A DNA stretch of 64,000 nt, from positions 682,001 to 746,000 of the forward strand of contig JAQJZZ010000004.1 in the NCBI GenBank assembly GCA_030077755.1, read 5' to 3'. Position numbers and translations under genes: made by a program. The stretch is from Filosporella fistucella. Taxonomy: Eukaryota > Ascomycota > Leotiomycetes > Helotiales. Of the stretch, positions 14,001 to 25,493 are shown one piece after another; position 1 is the stretch's first letter, and every line of letters begins with the position of its first letter. The notes below the pieces were generated by a model, which had not been told where the DNA came from, ran no database searches, and worked only from the letters and a program-made list of their open reading frames with translations.

Positions 14001-15546
14001 ACGCGCTGGTGGCCGTACAATTAGTATTCATGGCTTTGATAATGTCAGAGGAAAATCGGATGTCCAATTACGATCTCTTGCTAGTCTCAAAGCATCAATA
14101 CAGAAATATTCCACCGATTGGTTTGCTCTCAAGTTTGTACCTAGCGATCAAACATCCGATATCGCTATTGCTGATGAATCTGCGCTTTCCCATCCTTCTG
14201 TTTCCCTAAACAGGTCTCGCATTTTACTTGTTATATGTAGCAACGGGTCTCGGAAAGACCTTTACCCCTCACAAATTCACGGAGCACAGATTATTGAGTT
14301 TGTCAGCAAGCCTTGTGGACCACATCGTCTTGCAAAAGCGTTGCTGAACTGTTTGGATGCCGAAGATGCTACACCGCAGCCTACACCATTAGACCGGGTA
14401 AGTTCTCACGCTACCCGTGCCGGACCGGCTTCGCCAGATGAGGCCTTGGTGACTGCAGGTAGCAGTAGTACGCGACTAATAGGAAATCTGCAGTCATCGA
14501 TCGGGTTCTCGCCTACCACACTTAACATTAAGAAACCAGGATTGCCTGAAGTAATTACGAATACGAGTATTCGACCGTCGCTAGTAGGCAGGATGCCGAG
14601 TGTACATGAGATTGAGAGAGTGGAGGAATCGCCTAGTTGGGATAAAAGTAGTGCTAGCAATAGCAATGCTGCTTCCGGGATCTCGTCGGACCCAGAAAAC
14701 CCGAATAGCAGTACCAGCCAAGTTGAAAACGGCAATCTTGTTCCGCCTAGGTCACCGATACCCAGGTCTCCGAGTCCAGTGCAGAGACCGAATATGTTGC
14801 TTGTTGAGGTTCGTCTCTATGTATGGAAGATGTGAGACGATGAACTGATTCAGCTAGGATAATCCTATTAATATGATGTTACTGGCTACATACATGAAGA
14901 AGAATAATTGGAAATTTGAGAAGGCCACGAATGGCTTGTTGGCTTTGGAAGCCTTCCAGGAGCGGCCGGAGGGATTTGATGTTATTTTCATGGGTAAGAC
15001 TCCAATTTCTCTGATTATCAGAAGCTAACACAGAGAATAGATGTTTCTATGCCAATAATGACAGGCTACGAATCAACTCGCCACATCCGCACCGTAGAAT
15101 TGGAACGTCGCCTCGCCTACGAGCACCAAAATCTAATCCAGACTCCCTATCTCGCCCCCTCCGCCTCTGCCTCCAATCAAACCACATCTCAACTGACACA
15201 ACCACAATCCTTCCCCTTCTTCTCGGCCTCAAACTCCAACTCACCCTCCTCCTTCTCCCCATCTTCCCTCTCCTCCTCCATCTCCGCTCCTAGACTGAAA
15301 CCCAGTCGTCCTGCTCTCATTATTGCACTCACGGGATTAAGCAGCCAGAAAGATCAGGAAATGGCTTTCGAGGCTGGAGTAGATATTTTTATGACGAAAC
15401 CGGTTAGGTTCAGAGAGGTTGGAAGGATTTTGGAGGGGTGGATGAAGAGTCGGGAGGCGGAAGGGGAGGGGAAAGAGGGGGCAAGGGAGGGCAAGGAGAG
15501 GAGGGAGGTTGATGAGATGGGGTGTGGGGCTAAGAGGAGTGGTTAG
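11063..15546 (+). CDS. GAF-domain hybrid histidine kinase
   Basis: Five exons (11063-11103, 11161-13729, 13792-14808, 14858-14993, 15041-15546) give 1422 aa. The ATG at 11063 sits in a 41-nt first exon. Domains in order: GAF-like sensor (about residues 60-230), Ser/Asp-rich linker, HisKA with H642 in SHELRSPLHG, HATPase with N804 (N-box), DSGRG (G1) and GTGLGMS (G2), then a degenerate receiver-like stretch, and a C-terminal receiver with phospho-acceptor D1255 (FMDVSMP) and K1374 (TKPV). A Ser/Pro insert of about 50 residues separates these last two. The role is cytosolic phosphorelay signalling, normally through an HPt protein to Skn7/Ssk1-type regulators. No membrane segment is seen. The signal sensed is unknown, and I did not assign it to a numbered fungal HHK group. 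Confidence 0.93.
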
Positions 15547-16139
15547 GAGTTCGGGATATGAGTGGAATATAAGGGTGAGAGGTAGATTGATGAGGAGGGG
15601 AGTTATAAGGGGGTAGATTTATGTGAAATGTAGCTTTTTTCAAACTTTTGGTTTGTGTATTCGCAATGATGTGATGATCTGGAACAAAGGGACAGAATGA
15701 AAGTTTATTCCTCCTCTGAAGGGTAAGTAAGAAACCTAATCTGGTATCTTCCACGAGGTCAAGCTATTTTTCTTTCTCATTGAAACTCAATCATCCTGCC
15801 ACAACGTTTTGAGGGAGTCGAAGGGACTTGATGGGGAGAGGTGTGTTGGTGAGCCGGGGGGGGGGGTTTGGAAAGGTTTTTGGATGATGAGTATTTTTGT
15901 GCAAGTGAAGAGAGGGAATAGGGGAAGGAAAAGAGGGAGGGGGAGTTGGAGGAAAGAATGGATATATAATTAATACAGACGCAGCGATATGATCCTCCTA
16001 TCGCCCACCTAAAACCATCAAAATCCCAACACCACCTTCACACCTTCACACCTTCAACCAAAATAAAACCCCCAAAAAATCAATCTATTACAGAACTAAG
16101 AATCTTCTATGCCAAAGGAACAAACAAAAAGGCTCAAAT

Positions 16140-16159
16140 CCCCCCCCCCCCCCCCCCCC
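16140..16159. repeat. Poly(C) run of 20
   Basis: Twenty consecutive C residues, seen directly. Length may be unreliable because homopolymers are error-prone in sequencing. Confidence 0.85.
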
Positions 16160-16586
16160 GGAGTCTGCATCCTTGTGTTTCTGTATTTCCAGAGCGGGAA
16201 AATTCCAGAGTAACAGTGTGTTGTGTTCATGTGGGTACCATAAGGTGAACCCGCTGAGGTTGCTGTATTTGCGCAGTGAACGATGAAGTGTTACGCTCCT
16301 GGGGTCTGTGAGAACCTTGGGTTCGGAGGTGTTATTTGGTTTCTGTTATGGGAGAAGGAAGGAGCTGGATGCAAGATGGCTATGAGGTGGAGGTGGATTT
16401 GTGGAGGAGGGATGAGCGGTGAGGAGGGTAAGGTGGTGGAGGAACTTTGACGGAGAGTGGAGGGTTTATTGCTTTCCTTGGTGGTGGGGAGATGTAGGGA
16501 GGGGAAGAGTGAGTATATTGATGAAGGGAAATGGGGAAGATCACGAGTATTCGGATACCAGAATAAGTTGAGGCTAGGTGGGGTAT

Positions 16587-16608
16587 ATGCAGGTACACCT
16601 ACCTGCAT
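16587..16608. repeat. Perfect 9-bp inverted repeat
   Basis: ATGCAGGTA-CACC-TACCTGCAT: 9-bp arms with a 4-nt loop, about 180 nt beyond the stop codon of the minus-strand gene. It could be a hairpin or a protein-binding palindrome; no role can be assigned. Confidence 0.65.
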
Positions 16609-16782
16609 CGACAATTTAATTGGTGAAAGAGCCGCATTCCTTGCAGTTGCACTAGTTATAGCTTATCCGCACACAACTGGTTGGATTTAGAACCGCTCAT
16701 ATATCAAGAACCATCTCATAGGGCAAAAGTTGATCTCAACAGTATTACATTACATTAAATATTTTATCTCGACCATATCCCA

Positions 16783-17736
16783 TTATATTTGCATAGCTCC
16801 GAGGAAACTGAGTACCCCTCCAAGCACAAGAGAAGTATCCAACAGATATCCCCTACTACTAGCACTTTTCGAAGATGTTGGAGTGCTCCCAGTTGTGATT
16901 ACCGTCCTCGAGACAGAAGAAGTTGTGGTGGCACCAGTAAGTTGTGCGAAGGAGCTTGATAAAGTAGCTGAAGAATTTCGAAAGTTTGATACAGAGAAGA
17001 GGGTAACAACTGTTGTGGATGTACCAGTCCTTGTTGTCACAGTCGCAGTAACATAGTCGATCCCCGATGATGTGGCATTCGTAGAATCAGTCCCGTTGTC
17101 ATAGCCTAATTGCAGAAGCACCTGGTCCCACGGTATATATGTGACTCCGGGACAAGCCATCGAGCACTCATAGATCTTCTTTTCGAGAGCCAATCTTTCT
17201 GATTTAGTCAAGTTGGTGAAAATGTTGTTGACTTGCGGCAAGTATTTTTCGCTGCATTGCCTCACGCAATCGTATGCTGAACATGGCACATTGTCTGAAT
17301 CCACCAACCAGTAGATGCCTTCCTCCTTACCAAGCTGGCTTGTTCCACCCACGAAGTTGAATTTGCTGCTGAATTCGGTGCCGGATCCATCAATGTATCC
17401 ATCAGAGAAGCCCCATGTTGAGATGTAATACGACCCATCAGGACCAACCGAGGCCGGAATGCGAATACTTAGGTCGGTGACGGCGGTAGCTGTATCGTTG
17501 ACAAGGTAGCACATAAGAGTGGGTTCGGCATTTTCATCTTTAGCTTCCCAGGCGTATTTCGTGGCGAGATATACTCGATAATGGTTGAGTCCCTGCAGAC
17601 GGCCAGTATAATTGCTCTTGACGTGAATAGCAACATCTTTGTCTGCCTGTATAGATTCCGGTACAGAAATTTCTGCAGAGACAAGCGCAAGCGCACAGAA
17701 AGTGAGCGCTACCAATTTGATGATCGAGAGGAGCAT
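16783..17736 (-). CDS. Secreted, probably GPI-anchored cell-wall protein
   Basis: Single exon of 317 aa. Residues 1 to about 21 are a signal peptide (hydrophobic, ending LALVSAE). Residues 25-120 hold a beta-rich domain with a YRVYLATKY segment resembling the Kre9/Knh1-like Ser/Thr-rich wall protein N-domain. Residues 140-200 add a Cys-containing section (CSAYDCVRQC, CSMAC), so disulfides are likely. The tail (215-290) is Ser/Thr-rich and the last 20 residues form a hydrophobic GPI signal after a SASS site. Several NxS/T sequons are present. It is expected at the plasma membrane or wall; exact function is unknown. The Kre9 resemblance is a weak family inference, whereas secretion and anchoring are clear. 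Confidence 0.85.
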   Translation of the reverse strand: MLLSIIKLVALTFCALALVSAEISVPESIQADKDVAIHVKSNYTGRLQGLNHYRVYLATKYAWEAKDENAEPTLMCYLVNDTATAVTDLSIRIPASVGPDGSYYISTWGFSDGYIDGSGTEFSSKFNFVGGTSQLGKEEGIYWLVDSDNVPCSAYDCVRQCSEKYLPQVNNIFTNLTKSERLALEKKIYECSMACPGVTYIPWDQVLLQLGYDNGTDSTNATSSGIDYVTATVTTRTGTSTTVVTLFSVSNFRNSSATLSSSFAQLTGATTTSSVSRTVITTGSTPTSSKSASSRGYLLDTSLVLGGVLSFLGAMQI

Positions 17737-19151
17737 GCTGGGCTATTAGGTATTATATATCGCGACGCGAAAGAGACAGTATTGAGGATGAAGGTATTGA
17801 TCGCGAGCTCGAAGGGAGCATCGTGCTGTCAGCACACGAATGGAGAGGACCCACAAGTACAAAGCCCTGTGGAGATTGAAAATACTACCACGATATTGTG
17901 GTCGAATACTACCTTGTTGTCATTGGGTGTAACGATTGTTATCTTGGATGATGTTGAAAATAAAATTAGAGGCGTTGGTTGCAACGGAAAACGGGAAAAC
18001 TATGTGCCGCGGTTGTCAGCATTCAGGTATTTTGGGAGCTCTTTGTCTCGACTTCAATTGAATTATGATGAGCCTGCTCATGTTTGCTCCTCAGTATGCA
18101 AACTTATAATTTCTCTATCCAAATCCCAGCCTCGATGTCTTCGGGATCCTCAAGCCTATGTAGGACCATTGTAGTCAGCATTGCGCCATATGCACGAAAC
18201 ACCAGGGGTGCGCAAGGTGCATGTGTGATGAGATTGTATATTTACAATCATTACTTCTACAACTTTGATATTCAACGTTCCCGCCTGCTTGATGTCCATC
18301 GTGGCTTCGTCTTCCATTGTTCGGTAGTCTCTTACCTCGACTCGAGTATAAAACCCTCTATCTGATCTACCCCGCCCCCTTTACCCCACAATCGATTCTG
18401 AGGTTTCTATTGACACATATTCTTTCCTTTTCTCGGGGAATTATTTCTGTCATTGTCTTTGATTACGCAAACAAGTATGAATTGGTAGTCAATCTTTTTA
18501 CTCGAGATAGTGTCATTCACTGGAGCTTATGGATCGGTGTAATCGACATGCTATTGCCCACAACAACATACAATCATATTGTTGTAGAAGGCTTGAGTTT
18601 CGTTAGACTTGAGGGTGGTATGGAGCCTTACGAGGCTATTGGTGGTCAAACAATGAACTTTTGTCGTTGTTCTATGAGATGCTCTGCTGACAGTGCAATG
18701 AACTTTATAACACATTCTTTGAGCTATTTACTGCACAAATTTCCTGTTCTAAGGCTTGTTTCATCTTGCAACTGTTCATTATTAATTTCTCTTAGAGGAA
18801 TTGCGATACTTACAAGAGATGGTAGAAAGTTGCCTTGCCCGAGAATCATAGGATGTAAAATTGTTAGGGAACAGATGCAATGATTGTGATTAATACTTGG
18901 CAATGCCACTGTAAAGGCGAAGCAAAAATTGCTACTGTCTCCTTACTTGTTCATTCTTTTCATTCAGGAAATTCAGCAAACAATCATATTGTATAAAACA
19001 ACGCGCCAGAGCTACACTGAAGCGCCACATCATCTTGCATATTACTTCACTCCTTGTTTTCCTCATCCCACTCATCCTCGTCCGAAACATATCATCTAAG
19101 TCTTCACCATCTCGCCATCAACAAAAACCACTCAGTCGGGGATCATCAAAC
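17737..19151. other. Intergenic, no supported gene
   Basis: Upstream region of both the GPI-protein gene (-) and the first Cys/His gene (+). A 188-codon open frame at 18317-18883 (+) lacks recognisable motifs and overlaps probable promoter sequence, so I do not call it. Confidence 0.5.
18992..18998 (+). promoter_or_regulatory. TATA box upstream of the 19.2 kb gene
   Basis: TATAAAA located 154 nt before the ATG at 19152; an ordinary distance for a fungal core promoter. Confidence 0.45.
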
Positions 19152-19508
19152 ATGCCTCGATTAGGTAACTCATGCGGAAAGCCTGACGCAGAATACTGCA
19201 ATTGTGCAATCTGTGTGAACGGACGTATCACAGCTATCTTTAGTGGGTCATCAGGAGAGCACATCCACTTCATCAGGTTCTGTCACTTATGTCACCACCA
19301 GGAGAGCATGCTGAAGTGTGAATGCATCGAACCCCACAAGATTATCGTGGAAATCGACTACAAGGAAGGTAAAGGCTGTTGTTTGGAGTCCACTATCAAG
19401 GACTTCAAGGGTGTGGACGTAATCAGCATTGAGGCTTGGAAGATTACTACTGAACAGAGGCGACGCGAAAATGACTACATGGGCTCCATGCTAGGAGGGA
19501 ATCTGTGA
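19152..19508 (+). CDS. Cys/His-rich putative zinc-binding protein, family member 1 (118 aa)
   Basis: Single exon; the start is the first ATG of the frame, 154 nt after a TATA box (upstream codons in this frame lack ATG). Unrecognised family, but it shares the core found in four other genes here: CNCAIC, then HIHFIRFC with CHLC, then KCEC, then a late CC pair (GKGCC). Spacing is CxxC, about 15 residues, HxHxxxxCxxC, 7 residues, CxC. Such paired Cys/His ligands usually bind one or two zinc ions; this is inference. No signal peptide or membrane segment, so an intracellular protein is likely. It stands about 3.6 kb before members 2-4 in the same orientation, separated from them by an aminotransferase. 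It is the most divergent of the clustered copies. Confidence 0.7.
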   Translation: MPRLGNSCGKPDAEYCNCAICVNGRITAIFSGSSGEHIHFIRFCHLCHHQESMLKCECIEPHKIIVEIDYKEGKGCCLESTIKDFKGVDVISIEAWKITTEQRRRENDYMGSMLGGNL

Positions 19509-20214
19509 CCGTAGACAAATCTAGCAAGACTGGCTTTTATGAGAGAATGTCGCCATACTAGGTAACGATTGTACCCATAACTTGGGATGAATAACAATAA
19601 AATACTCAATAACAAAATGAAGAATACAAATTTACCCTCACTTCTTTCTTTACTCCCAAGTCAGGTAGCATGATTGAAAGTGCTATGCTTGATTAATGCT
19701 TCAAACTCTTCTTTTATATTTTAAAACAAATCAACAAAAATTAAACCAATGTTAATGATAAACTTGAAGGCAATATGAATAGTATTTGTGTCCAAACAGA
19801 GGATTTCTAACGTAATTCCAGTTTGAAGTTCTCACCAGCACCGCGCGGAAATAATTTGTGGAGTTTCGAAGATTCTCTCGTTATTTCGGCTTTGACACAA
19901 ATCCACAATCTGATTCCAAGTATTGTATAGCTTTACATATTGAATTGGAACTGATTGTCAATACTGATTTAGAGATTTGGAAAAGAATCAAGCTTCTAGG
20001 CCGAGAATAAAACCCCCATTTTCGTCCCAGATCGATTACATACCTGAGCCTTTTGATTGGTCAATTGCTCGATAAAGTTCTCTTAGCAACGCCGTCATCC
20101 CGCCCTAGACCCACTATACCTTGACACCTTGGCATTCCTGCTAAAATGTTTCCGTTCCTTGTTTGCACATCCTTCAATATCTACATCACGAATTGAGCTA
20201 AGTATATCTTCATC

Positions 20215-21581
20215 ATGAGTCTCTCAAAGCTAGCTCAATTCGGCGTCAAGCATGTCGCAAAAGGGATTGGTCGTCTCTCAACAGAAGTTCTCGAAAGCGG
20301 CTCAGGAAGCTATGTCACTACTGTCGAGGGTCGGAGAATGCTGGATTTTACTTCAGGTATTGGAGTTACCAATCTCGGCCATTGCCATCCAGCTGTAACG
20401 AAAGCGGCGCAAACCCAGGTCGGAAAGCTTGTTCACGGACAGGTCAATATCGCGTTCCAGAAACCATATCTCGACCTCATAGACTCGCTTTTACCCCTCA
20501 TGCCCCATAAGTCACTGGATACATTTTTCTTTTGGAACTCTGGATCCGAGGCTGTAGAGGCTGCTGTGAAATTGGCGAGACATGCTACGAAAAAGCAAAA
20601 TGTTATCGTCATGCAGGGATCCTATCATGGGAGAACTTTTGGCACAATGGCAATGACGGTTTGTTCCAGATTCTATGAAACTCGTGACCGATGCTAAACA
20701 TATATCGATAGCGATCCAAAACTGTGTACGGAGAAAACTTTGCACCGTTAATGCCAGGCGTTTTCGCCGTGCCATTCCCGTATTGTAAACAGTGCTCCAT
20801 CTCCAACCTGTCAGACGGCAAGTATGGATCTGAGAATTGCTGCATGGACCCGATCTTGCAGCTTGAGCTATTATTGAAGAGAGAAACTGCTCCGTCAGAT
20901 ACGGCAGCTATTTTCATCGAGACAGTACTAGGCGAGGGAGGATACGTTCCTCCACCACCTGGGTACCTCGCAAAAGTAAGGGAAATTTGCGACAAACACA
21001 ATATCCTACTCGTGATCGATGAAGTACAATGCGGATATGGACGAACAGGCAAAATGTTTGCGATTGAACATTACGATGTTAGACCTGACATTTTGATTAT
21101 GGCCAAGGGAATCGCAAACGGTTTTCCTCTATCAGGCATCGTTTCCAGAAAGGAGTTGATGGATACGCAGAAACCTGGATCAATGGGCGGAACTTATGCA
21201 GGCAATGCAGTATCCTGCGCAGCCGCAATCGCAGTAGCCAAAGCTTTCCAAGAGGAGAAGATTCTGGAGAATGTGAATGTACGAGGAGAAGAGCTCAGAG
21301 GTGCTTTAGAAGCAGCAAAGACGGAATCCAAAACAGGAGAAATGATCTATGATGTTCGAGGATTAGGATTGATGATCGCGTTGGAATGTACACCTGGGAA
21401 AGGATATGCGGCCAGGATCCAAGCGAAGTGCATGGAGAAAGATATGCTGGTCTTGACAACTTCTATTTATGATACGCTGAGATTTATTCCACCTTTGAAT
21501 ATCACGAAGGAAGACATGGCAAAGGGAATACAGATTATTCAAGAGGCGATCAAGGAGGTAGCAGAGGAATCAGGGTTGTAG
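20215..21581 (+). CDS. Class III PLP-dependent aminotransferase, 4-aminobutyrate type
   Basis: Two exons (20215-20658, 20712-21581) joined by a 53-nt intron give 437 aa, the usual length of the soluble GABA/acetylornithine aminotransferase family. It transfers an amino group from an omega-amino acid to a keto acid using pyridoxal phosphate. Visible family motifs: TSGIGVTNLGHCHPAV near the N-terminus, NSGSEAVEAA for phosphate binding, GSYHGRTFG, the IDEVQCGYGRTG segment with the cofactor-contacting Asp, and the Schiff-base lysine K280 in MAKGIANGFP. There is no clear mitochondrial presequence, which separates it from the longer yeast Uga1-type enzyme. The exact substrate cannot be read from sequence. 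It sits between Cys/His members 1 and 2, with no obvious functional link. Confidence 0.9.
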
Positions 21582-22945
21582 CATAATACAGAGAAGGGAA
21601 AATATGACGGACTCAATGTATATTTATTATGCAGCGAACACAATTGCTCCAGTACATCGAAGACCGTGTTGCCATAGGCAGTGAGCATATCCCGTTGTTC
21701 TCTGTTCTCATTTATTGCTCACTCCCTCACGTCAACGGAATGATCTACGCAATCCATTTATTATCCCATATATCAAATCGCAGTCTCACGAGAACCTGAT
21801 GCAATGTGATTGAAAATACTCCCCTCAAAGTCTATTTGATTTCCCGCTACTGCCACTCTGCATTAAATTTACTCGAAGTGTCGTTTGAAAAATTCACGAC
21901 ACGAACGAAGACAAATATCAAAATTTGATACAAATCCCAATAAATTCAAACATTCAACTTGAGCTAAATGTCACTCTAATCTATCCACGGAGAACCTGGA
22001 TGACGCTGCGACGCCTGCTGCATAACGCATGCAAATATGGGCGAGAAATACGGACGCCACTGGTACTACACTGTTAGATGTTGAGAGTGTAAAGAACTTA
22101 TTGAAGGAAACACTTATAATCGTTGCTGCATACGTGTCCGTGAATGGGATGTGAACTGGCTTACCCAGTTTGTACCTAGTAACAATTGTGAGGATTGTAG
22201 ACGGAGAGAATATGAAGAGAGGGTGGAACAAGGAATGAGGGAACGATGGAGGGGTTATGGACAGTAAATTTAAGGAATATTTTTGTTTTGTGGTGCAGAT
22301 GCATATTAGAAAGGTTTCTTATAAGAGTTAAGGCAGCGAAGTTCATGATAGATGTGAATATTAGTTTGTTATCTGGAATATAATTCCGTGAAAGATAATA
22401 ATTTGTTCTGACAAAATCAAATTTGGGCTGCATGAGGTGGTGTTACGGTGTGTGGGATTGATGATGGTGCAAGCGAAATGATGGAGAATTTCTATATTTG
22501 TGTGAGACACTGAGATGGACACAAATGTCTATCGATCTTTCAACTGAGCTTTGATTCTAGTCAAAATCAAGCCAAGCGGACCATATGTCAATCATGAGAT
22601 TGTTATATTATTGTTAAATAGTCTCGCGAAAGATCCCTGCCAAATTGGGATTCTCTGAACTTTGAAGTTAAATTTCATAGGATTGAAAACACATTTCCAG
22701 TTTCGTTATTGTTACCCGATAGGCTATTAAATAAATTCATTTACATTAATTATGCTTTGCCTTAGGAAAAATGATTCGAAACATTTATTGCATGTAAGTA
22801 TTTATATCTCTGAATCAAACCTCAGAGACTGCACTAATAATCCTCTCAAAGGTTCACTTCACATTTATCTCATGTCTGTTGAATGATTCTCAGAATCCGG
22901 GGCTACGTTATTCAAAGTTCTAGCAAAACTACTCTTGGAACCCCC
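21582..22945. other. AT-rich intergenic, no gene seen
   Basis: Short minus-strand frames at 21.97-22.43 kb have no motif or splice support. The right end is upstream sequence of Cys/His member 2. Confidence 0.55.
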
Positions 22946-22965
22946 ATTTAAGCTCCCGCTACCAC
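22946..22965 (+). promoter_or_regulatory. Shared promoter block, copy 1
   Basis: ATTTAAGCTCCCGCTACCAC. The same block, differing at two positions, precedes the next family gene (24046-24065). It starts with a TATA-like TTTAA core and lies about 150-165 nt before the ATG at 23112. Confidence 0.6.
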
Positions 22966-23111
22966 TCCCTCTTTGCCATCAAACTAAGCTCCAAAACCCA
23001 CACACTTTCTTCAAGGCAGCCAAAAAGCCAACAATCAAGAAGCAAATCGATACATAAACATCCTCGAAGCTTGAAACAAAAACGAATTAGTCCGAACACT
23101 CAATACACCAA

Positions 23112-23381
23112 ATGTCGGGACAACACGTTCATGCCAGCCCTGGCAATTTCTGCGTAGGCTGTAACAGAGAGCATTTCTATTTGGAACCTTATCCCCACTT
23201 CCACGTTGACATAATTTGCTACGAGGACCATCTGCTTGAAAAGAATATCCACCGTTGTAACTGCAGCGGGGCTTATCACACGGTTCACGAGACGGTTTCC
23301 AATCAAGATCGGCTCTGCAATGAATGTATTGCGGAAAGGGAGGCGGAACGGCAAGAAGCCGAGGGCAGGGGATGGTGTTAG
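23112..23381 (+). CDS. Cys/His-rich putative zinc-binding protein, family member 2 (89 aa)
   Basis: Single exon starting at the first ATG after the TATA-like block. Order of motifs: HASPGNFCVGC near residue 15, HFHVDIIC around residue 36, then YEDHLLEKNIHRCNC, and a final CNEC followed by a charged Arg/Glu tail. This is the most compact copy and best defines the family core CxxC, HxH, C, IHxCxC, CxxC. The second CxxC of the core is replaced here by CYED, so one ligand may be Asp or lost. No signal peptide. I know no named family with this pattern. Same strand and close to members 3 and 4, consistent with tandem duplication. Confidence 0.72.
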   Translation: MSGQHVHASPGNFCVGCNREHFYLEPYPHFHVDIICYEDHLLEKNIHRCNCSGAYHTVHETVSNQDRLCNECIAEREAERQEAEGRGWC

Positions 23382-24044
23382 CAAACTAAGGTTTTTGGGG
23401 TCTGAAAGACATAGTTAGTTCAGCGTAGAAGAGATTCAAAGGTCTCTTTGGTAGTCATGATAGAAGAATTATGGTTGAATTTTGATAGCCTAGCTTGCTA
23501 TTTTTCTCACTTTTTGATCTTTACTTTTGAAGTTTCTCAATTTAGTGTCCCACTTTTGGTTTTGCGATTCGGGATCCCCAATCATGGTCCTCTCTTAATT
23601 CTTTCTTCCTATTCCCATTAGGTAAATAATACAAGTATTGCTCATTAACTAATTTCTAATGCCCATTCAGAGACATAATCCCTGAGAATTGACACAAAAA
23701 GTTGTTGCTATCTATCATCTGGTGCCTGGGAACTCCTACTGCCACTTGATATGTATATTTAGCTCAATCGTAGCCTCTAGATTTCTCAAGGACGCAATTT
23801 GGGTGAGTAATCATGAAGAAAGTATGCCAACCGGGTGCTTTTCATATACTAGCAATATCATGAATATTATTGATGATGTGTGGAAGCACATCAGATACAG
23901 TTGCTTTTTGACTTGGATCCCTATTTGTTTGCTATGGGGAGAATATTCACATAGGTATTACATATTTAGCAAGATTCGTGATTAAATGACCCTGGGAAGT
24001 TGTTATTTAAGTATTACAGTAGAAAGATTAGTCCCGAGATATCT
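23382..24044. other. Spacer between family members 2 and 3
   Basis: AT-rich, with a 98-codon open frame at 23689-23985 that shows no features. No supported gene. Confidence 0.5.
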
Positions 24045-24045
24045 A

Positions 24046-24065
24046 TTTAAGCTCCCACTGCCACT
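24046..24065 (+). promoter_or_regulatory. Shared promoter block, copy 2
   Basis: ATTTAAGCTCCCACTGCCAC, matching 18 of 20 positions of the block before member 2. Here it lies about 175-195 nt before the ATG at 24241; the greater distance is largely explained by the pentamer repeat inserted at 24115-24173. Confidence 0.6.
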
Positions 24066-24114
24066 TGCGAGTTCTCTATCAATCAACAAACTCTCCACAT
24101 CTCACAAAAGCCTC

Positions 24115-24173
24115 CACTACACTACACTACACTACACTACACTACACTACACTACACTACACTACACTACACT
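24115..24173. repeat. (CACTA)n microsatellite in the leader of member 3
   Basis: About twelve perfect copies of a 5-bp unit between the TATA-like block and the ATG. The period is not a multiple of three, so length variation would be tolerated in an untranslated leader but not in coding sequence; this supports the downstream start at 24241. Confidence 0.9.
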
Positions 24174-24240
24174 GGGACATTTGCAACCAGAGCACTTCAT
24201 CAAATCCAGAATTCTTCAAGATCGTTACCGAATCGGTATC

Positions 24241-24630
24241 ATGTTGGAAGACTCGACACCGCTCAATTCGGCACCTCTCAGCTCAGAACCACTCAAATCG
24301 GACACTCCCAAACCTGGCGGGATGTATTTGGGAAAAGACAGTCATGGACCAATGGGAAAATTCTGTCGTGTTTGCCATGTCATATACCTGAAGCATAAGT
24401 GCCATGTACACATCAATACAAAGTGTGCTAAATGTGAAAAGGTAATCCAAGAAGACATCCATTGGTGCCTTTTCTTCACCAGTCTACCTCTCAAAGAGGT
24501 AGTCTGGGAAACAGTTTCAGCCTTCGCGTGTCTCGATTGTGGCCCGAAGGAACGCGCTGTTGTAATTGCACAGTACAGAAAGAGAAACTGGCCATCAAGT
24601 GCACGGAGAGGCTCGGGTCGAAAATTTTAG
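24241..24630 (+). CDS. Cys/His-rich putative zinc-binding protein, family member 3 (129 aa)
   Basis: The frame is open further upstream, but 24241 is the first ATG after the TATA-like block and the microsatellite. Residues 1-35 are a Ser/Pro/Leu-rich lead (repeated PLxS units). The core follows: HGPMGKFCRVC, CHVHINTKC, AKCEKVIQEDIHWC, then ETVSAFACLDC. Compared with member 2, the H-P-x-G-x-F-C entry, the HxH pair, the KDIHxC-like stretch and the ETVS...CxxC end all align. The C-terminus is basic (RKRNWPSSARRGSGRKF), which could favour nucleic-acid contact or nuclear import (speculative). No signal peptide. Function unknown. Confidence 0.72.
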   Translation: MLEDSTPLNSAPLSSEPLKSDTPKPGGMYLGKDSHGPMGKFCRVCHVIYLKHKCHVHINTKCAKCEKVIQEDIHWCLFFTSLPLKEVVWETVSAFACLDCGPKERAVVIAQYRKRNWPSSARRGSGRKF

Positions 24631-25493
24631 AGTCAGCGGTGGTCAAGATCATCATGGTCAGCGGCAGTCTGTGATAGGGGAGGTCGGTATTGAACGTGTT
24701 GAGAGAAGCATTAGGTAGCATGATTCTGAAAGCTACTTCCTCAAGCCGATCCGTTTGTTGGCTAGGTTGGTATATATGACAAATGAATCATTAGCATATC
24801 AGCTTACTATTCGGTGCATAGGTTGTGATTTTCTAGATTTTGTAGGAGAGTACAATGAATAAGTTGAAAGGATCTTATTATTTGGAATGATATTCCTCAT
24901 CAGTGAGATTCAGAATGGATTGACAAAGAGACAAACATAAGCGGTGTTTATATGGAGGATATAGTTAAATGGATTCGACCCCAGACAATATAGGCCAAAT
25001 ATTCATAGTTTTGGTTTCAAGAAGTGGGTTCATAAGTTATTTGTTTGGACATCCAGAAGTCTTAGTTTGACTTCATACAGTAGTCGTCGTTAATAATTTT
25101 GCACATACTAATAGCATTCTAGAACATCAAAAGTAAATAGCTCAAGAAGTGAGCATTTGGTACATCTTGCGCCACTGAATATATTCAATTTTAACCTCAT
25201 GTCTTCTGTGATAGTCCTCTGCCGTGATTCACACAGGTCAACTGTCACCTTGAAGCCTGATCTCAAATTCTAAATGATCATGATTCACAGAAGCGATCGC
25301 AATATCACTGTCCCCAAGAGAAATGCCATTTAGGCCCTTCTTAACTCTCTCCCCCCTTGATTCTTTCCACTCAAATTATTACTGTCTAAGTCAAAAACAC
25401 TCAATCCTATCTCCATAAAGACTGAGCGACAATCGGGAAGGTTACGGATCAATCTCTCCTAGAGACAAATCGACGCCTTCAAGCGCCTATAAA
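24631..25493. other. Spacer between family members 3 and 4
   Basis: AT-rich, no coding signal. A TATAAAA directly before the ATG at 25494 is too close to serve as its core promoter. Confidence 0.5.

Larger units (their letters stand above)
15547..16782. other. Convergent intergenic region with homopolymer runs
   Basis: Lies between the ends of the kinase (+) and GPI-protein (-) genes. Contains a G-run near 15857-15867, G-rich purine stretches, the 20-nt C-run at 16140-16159 and the hairpin at 16587-16608. No gene is supported. Confidence 0.55.
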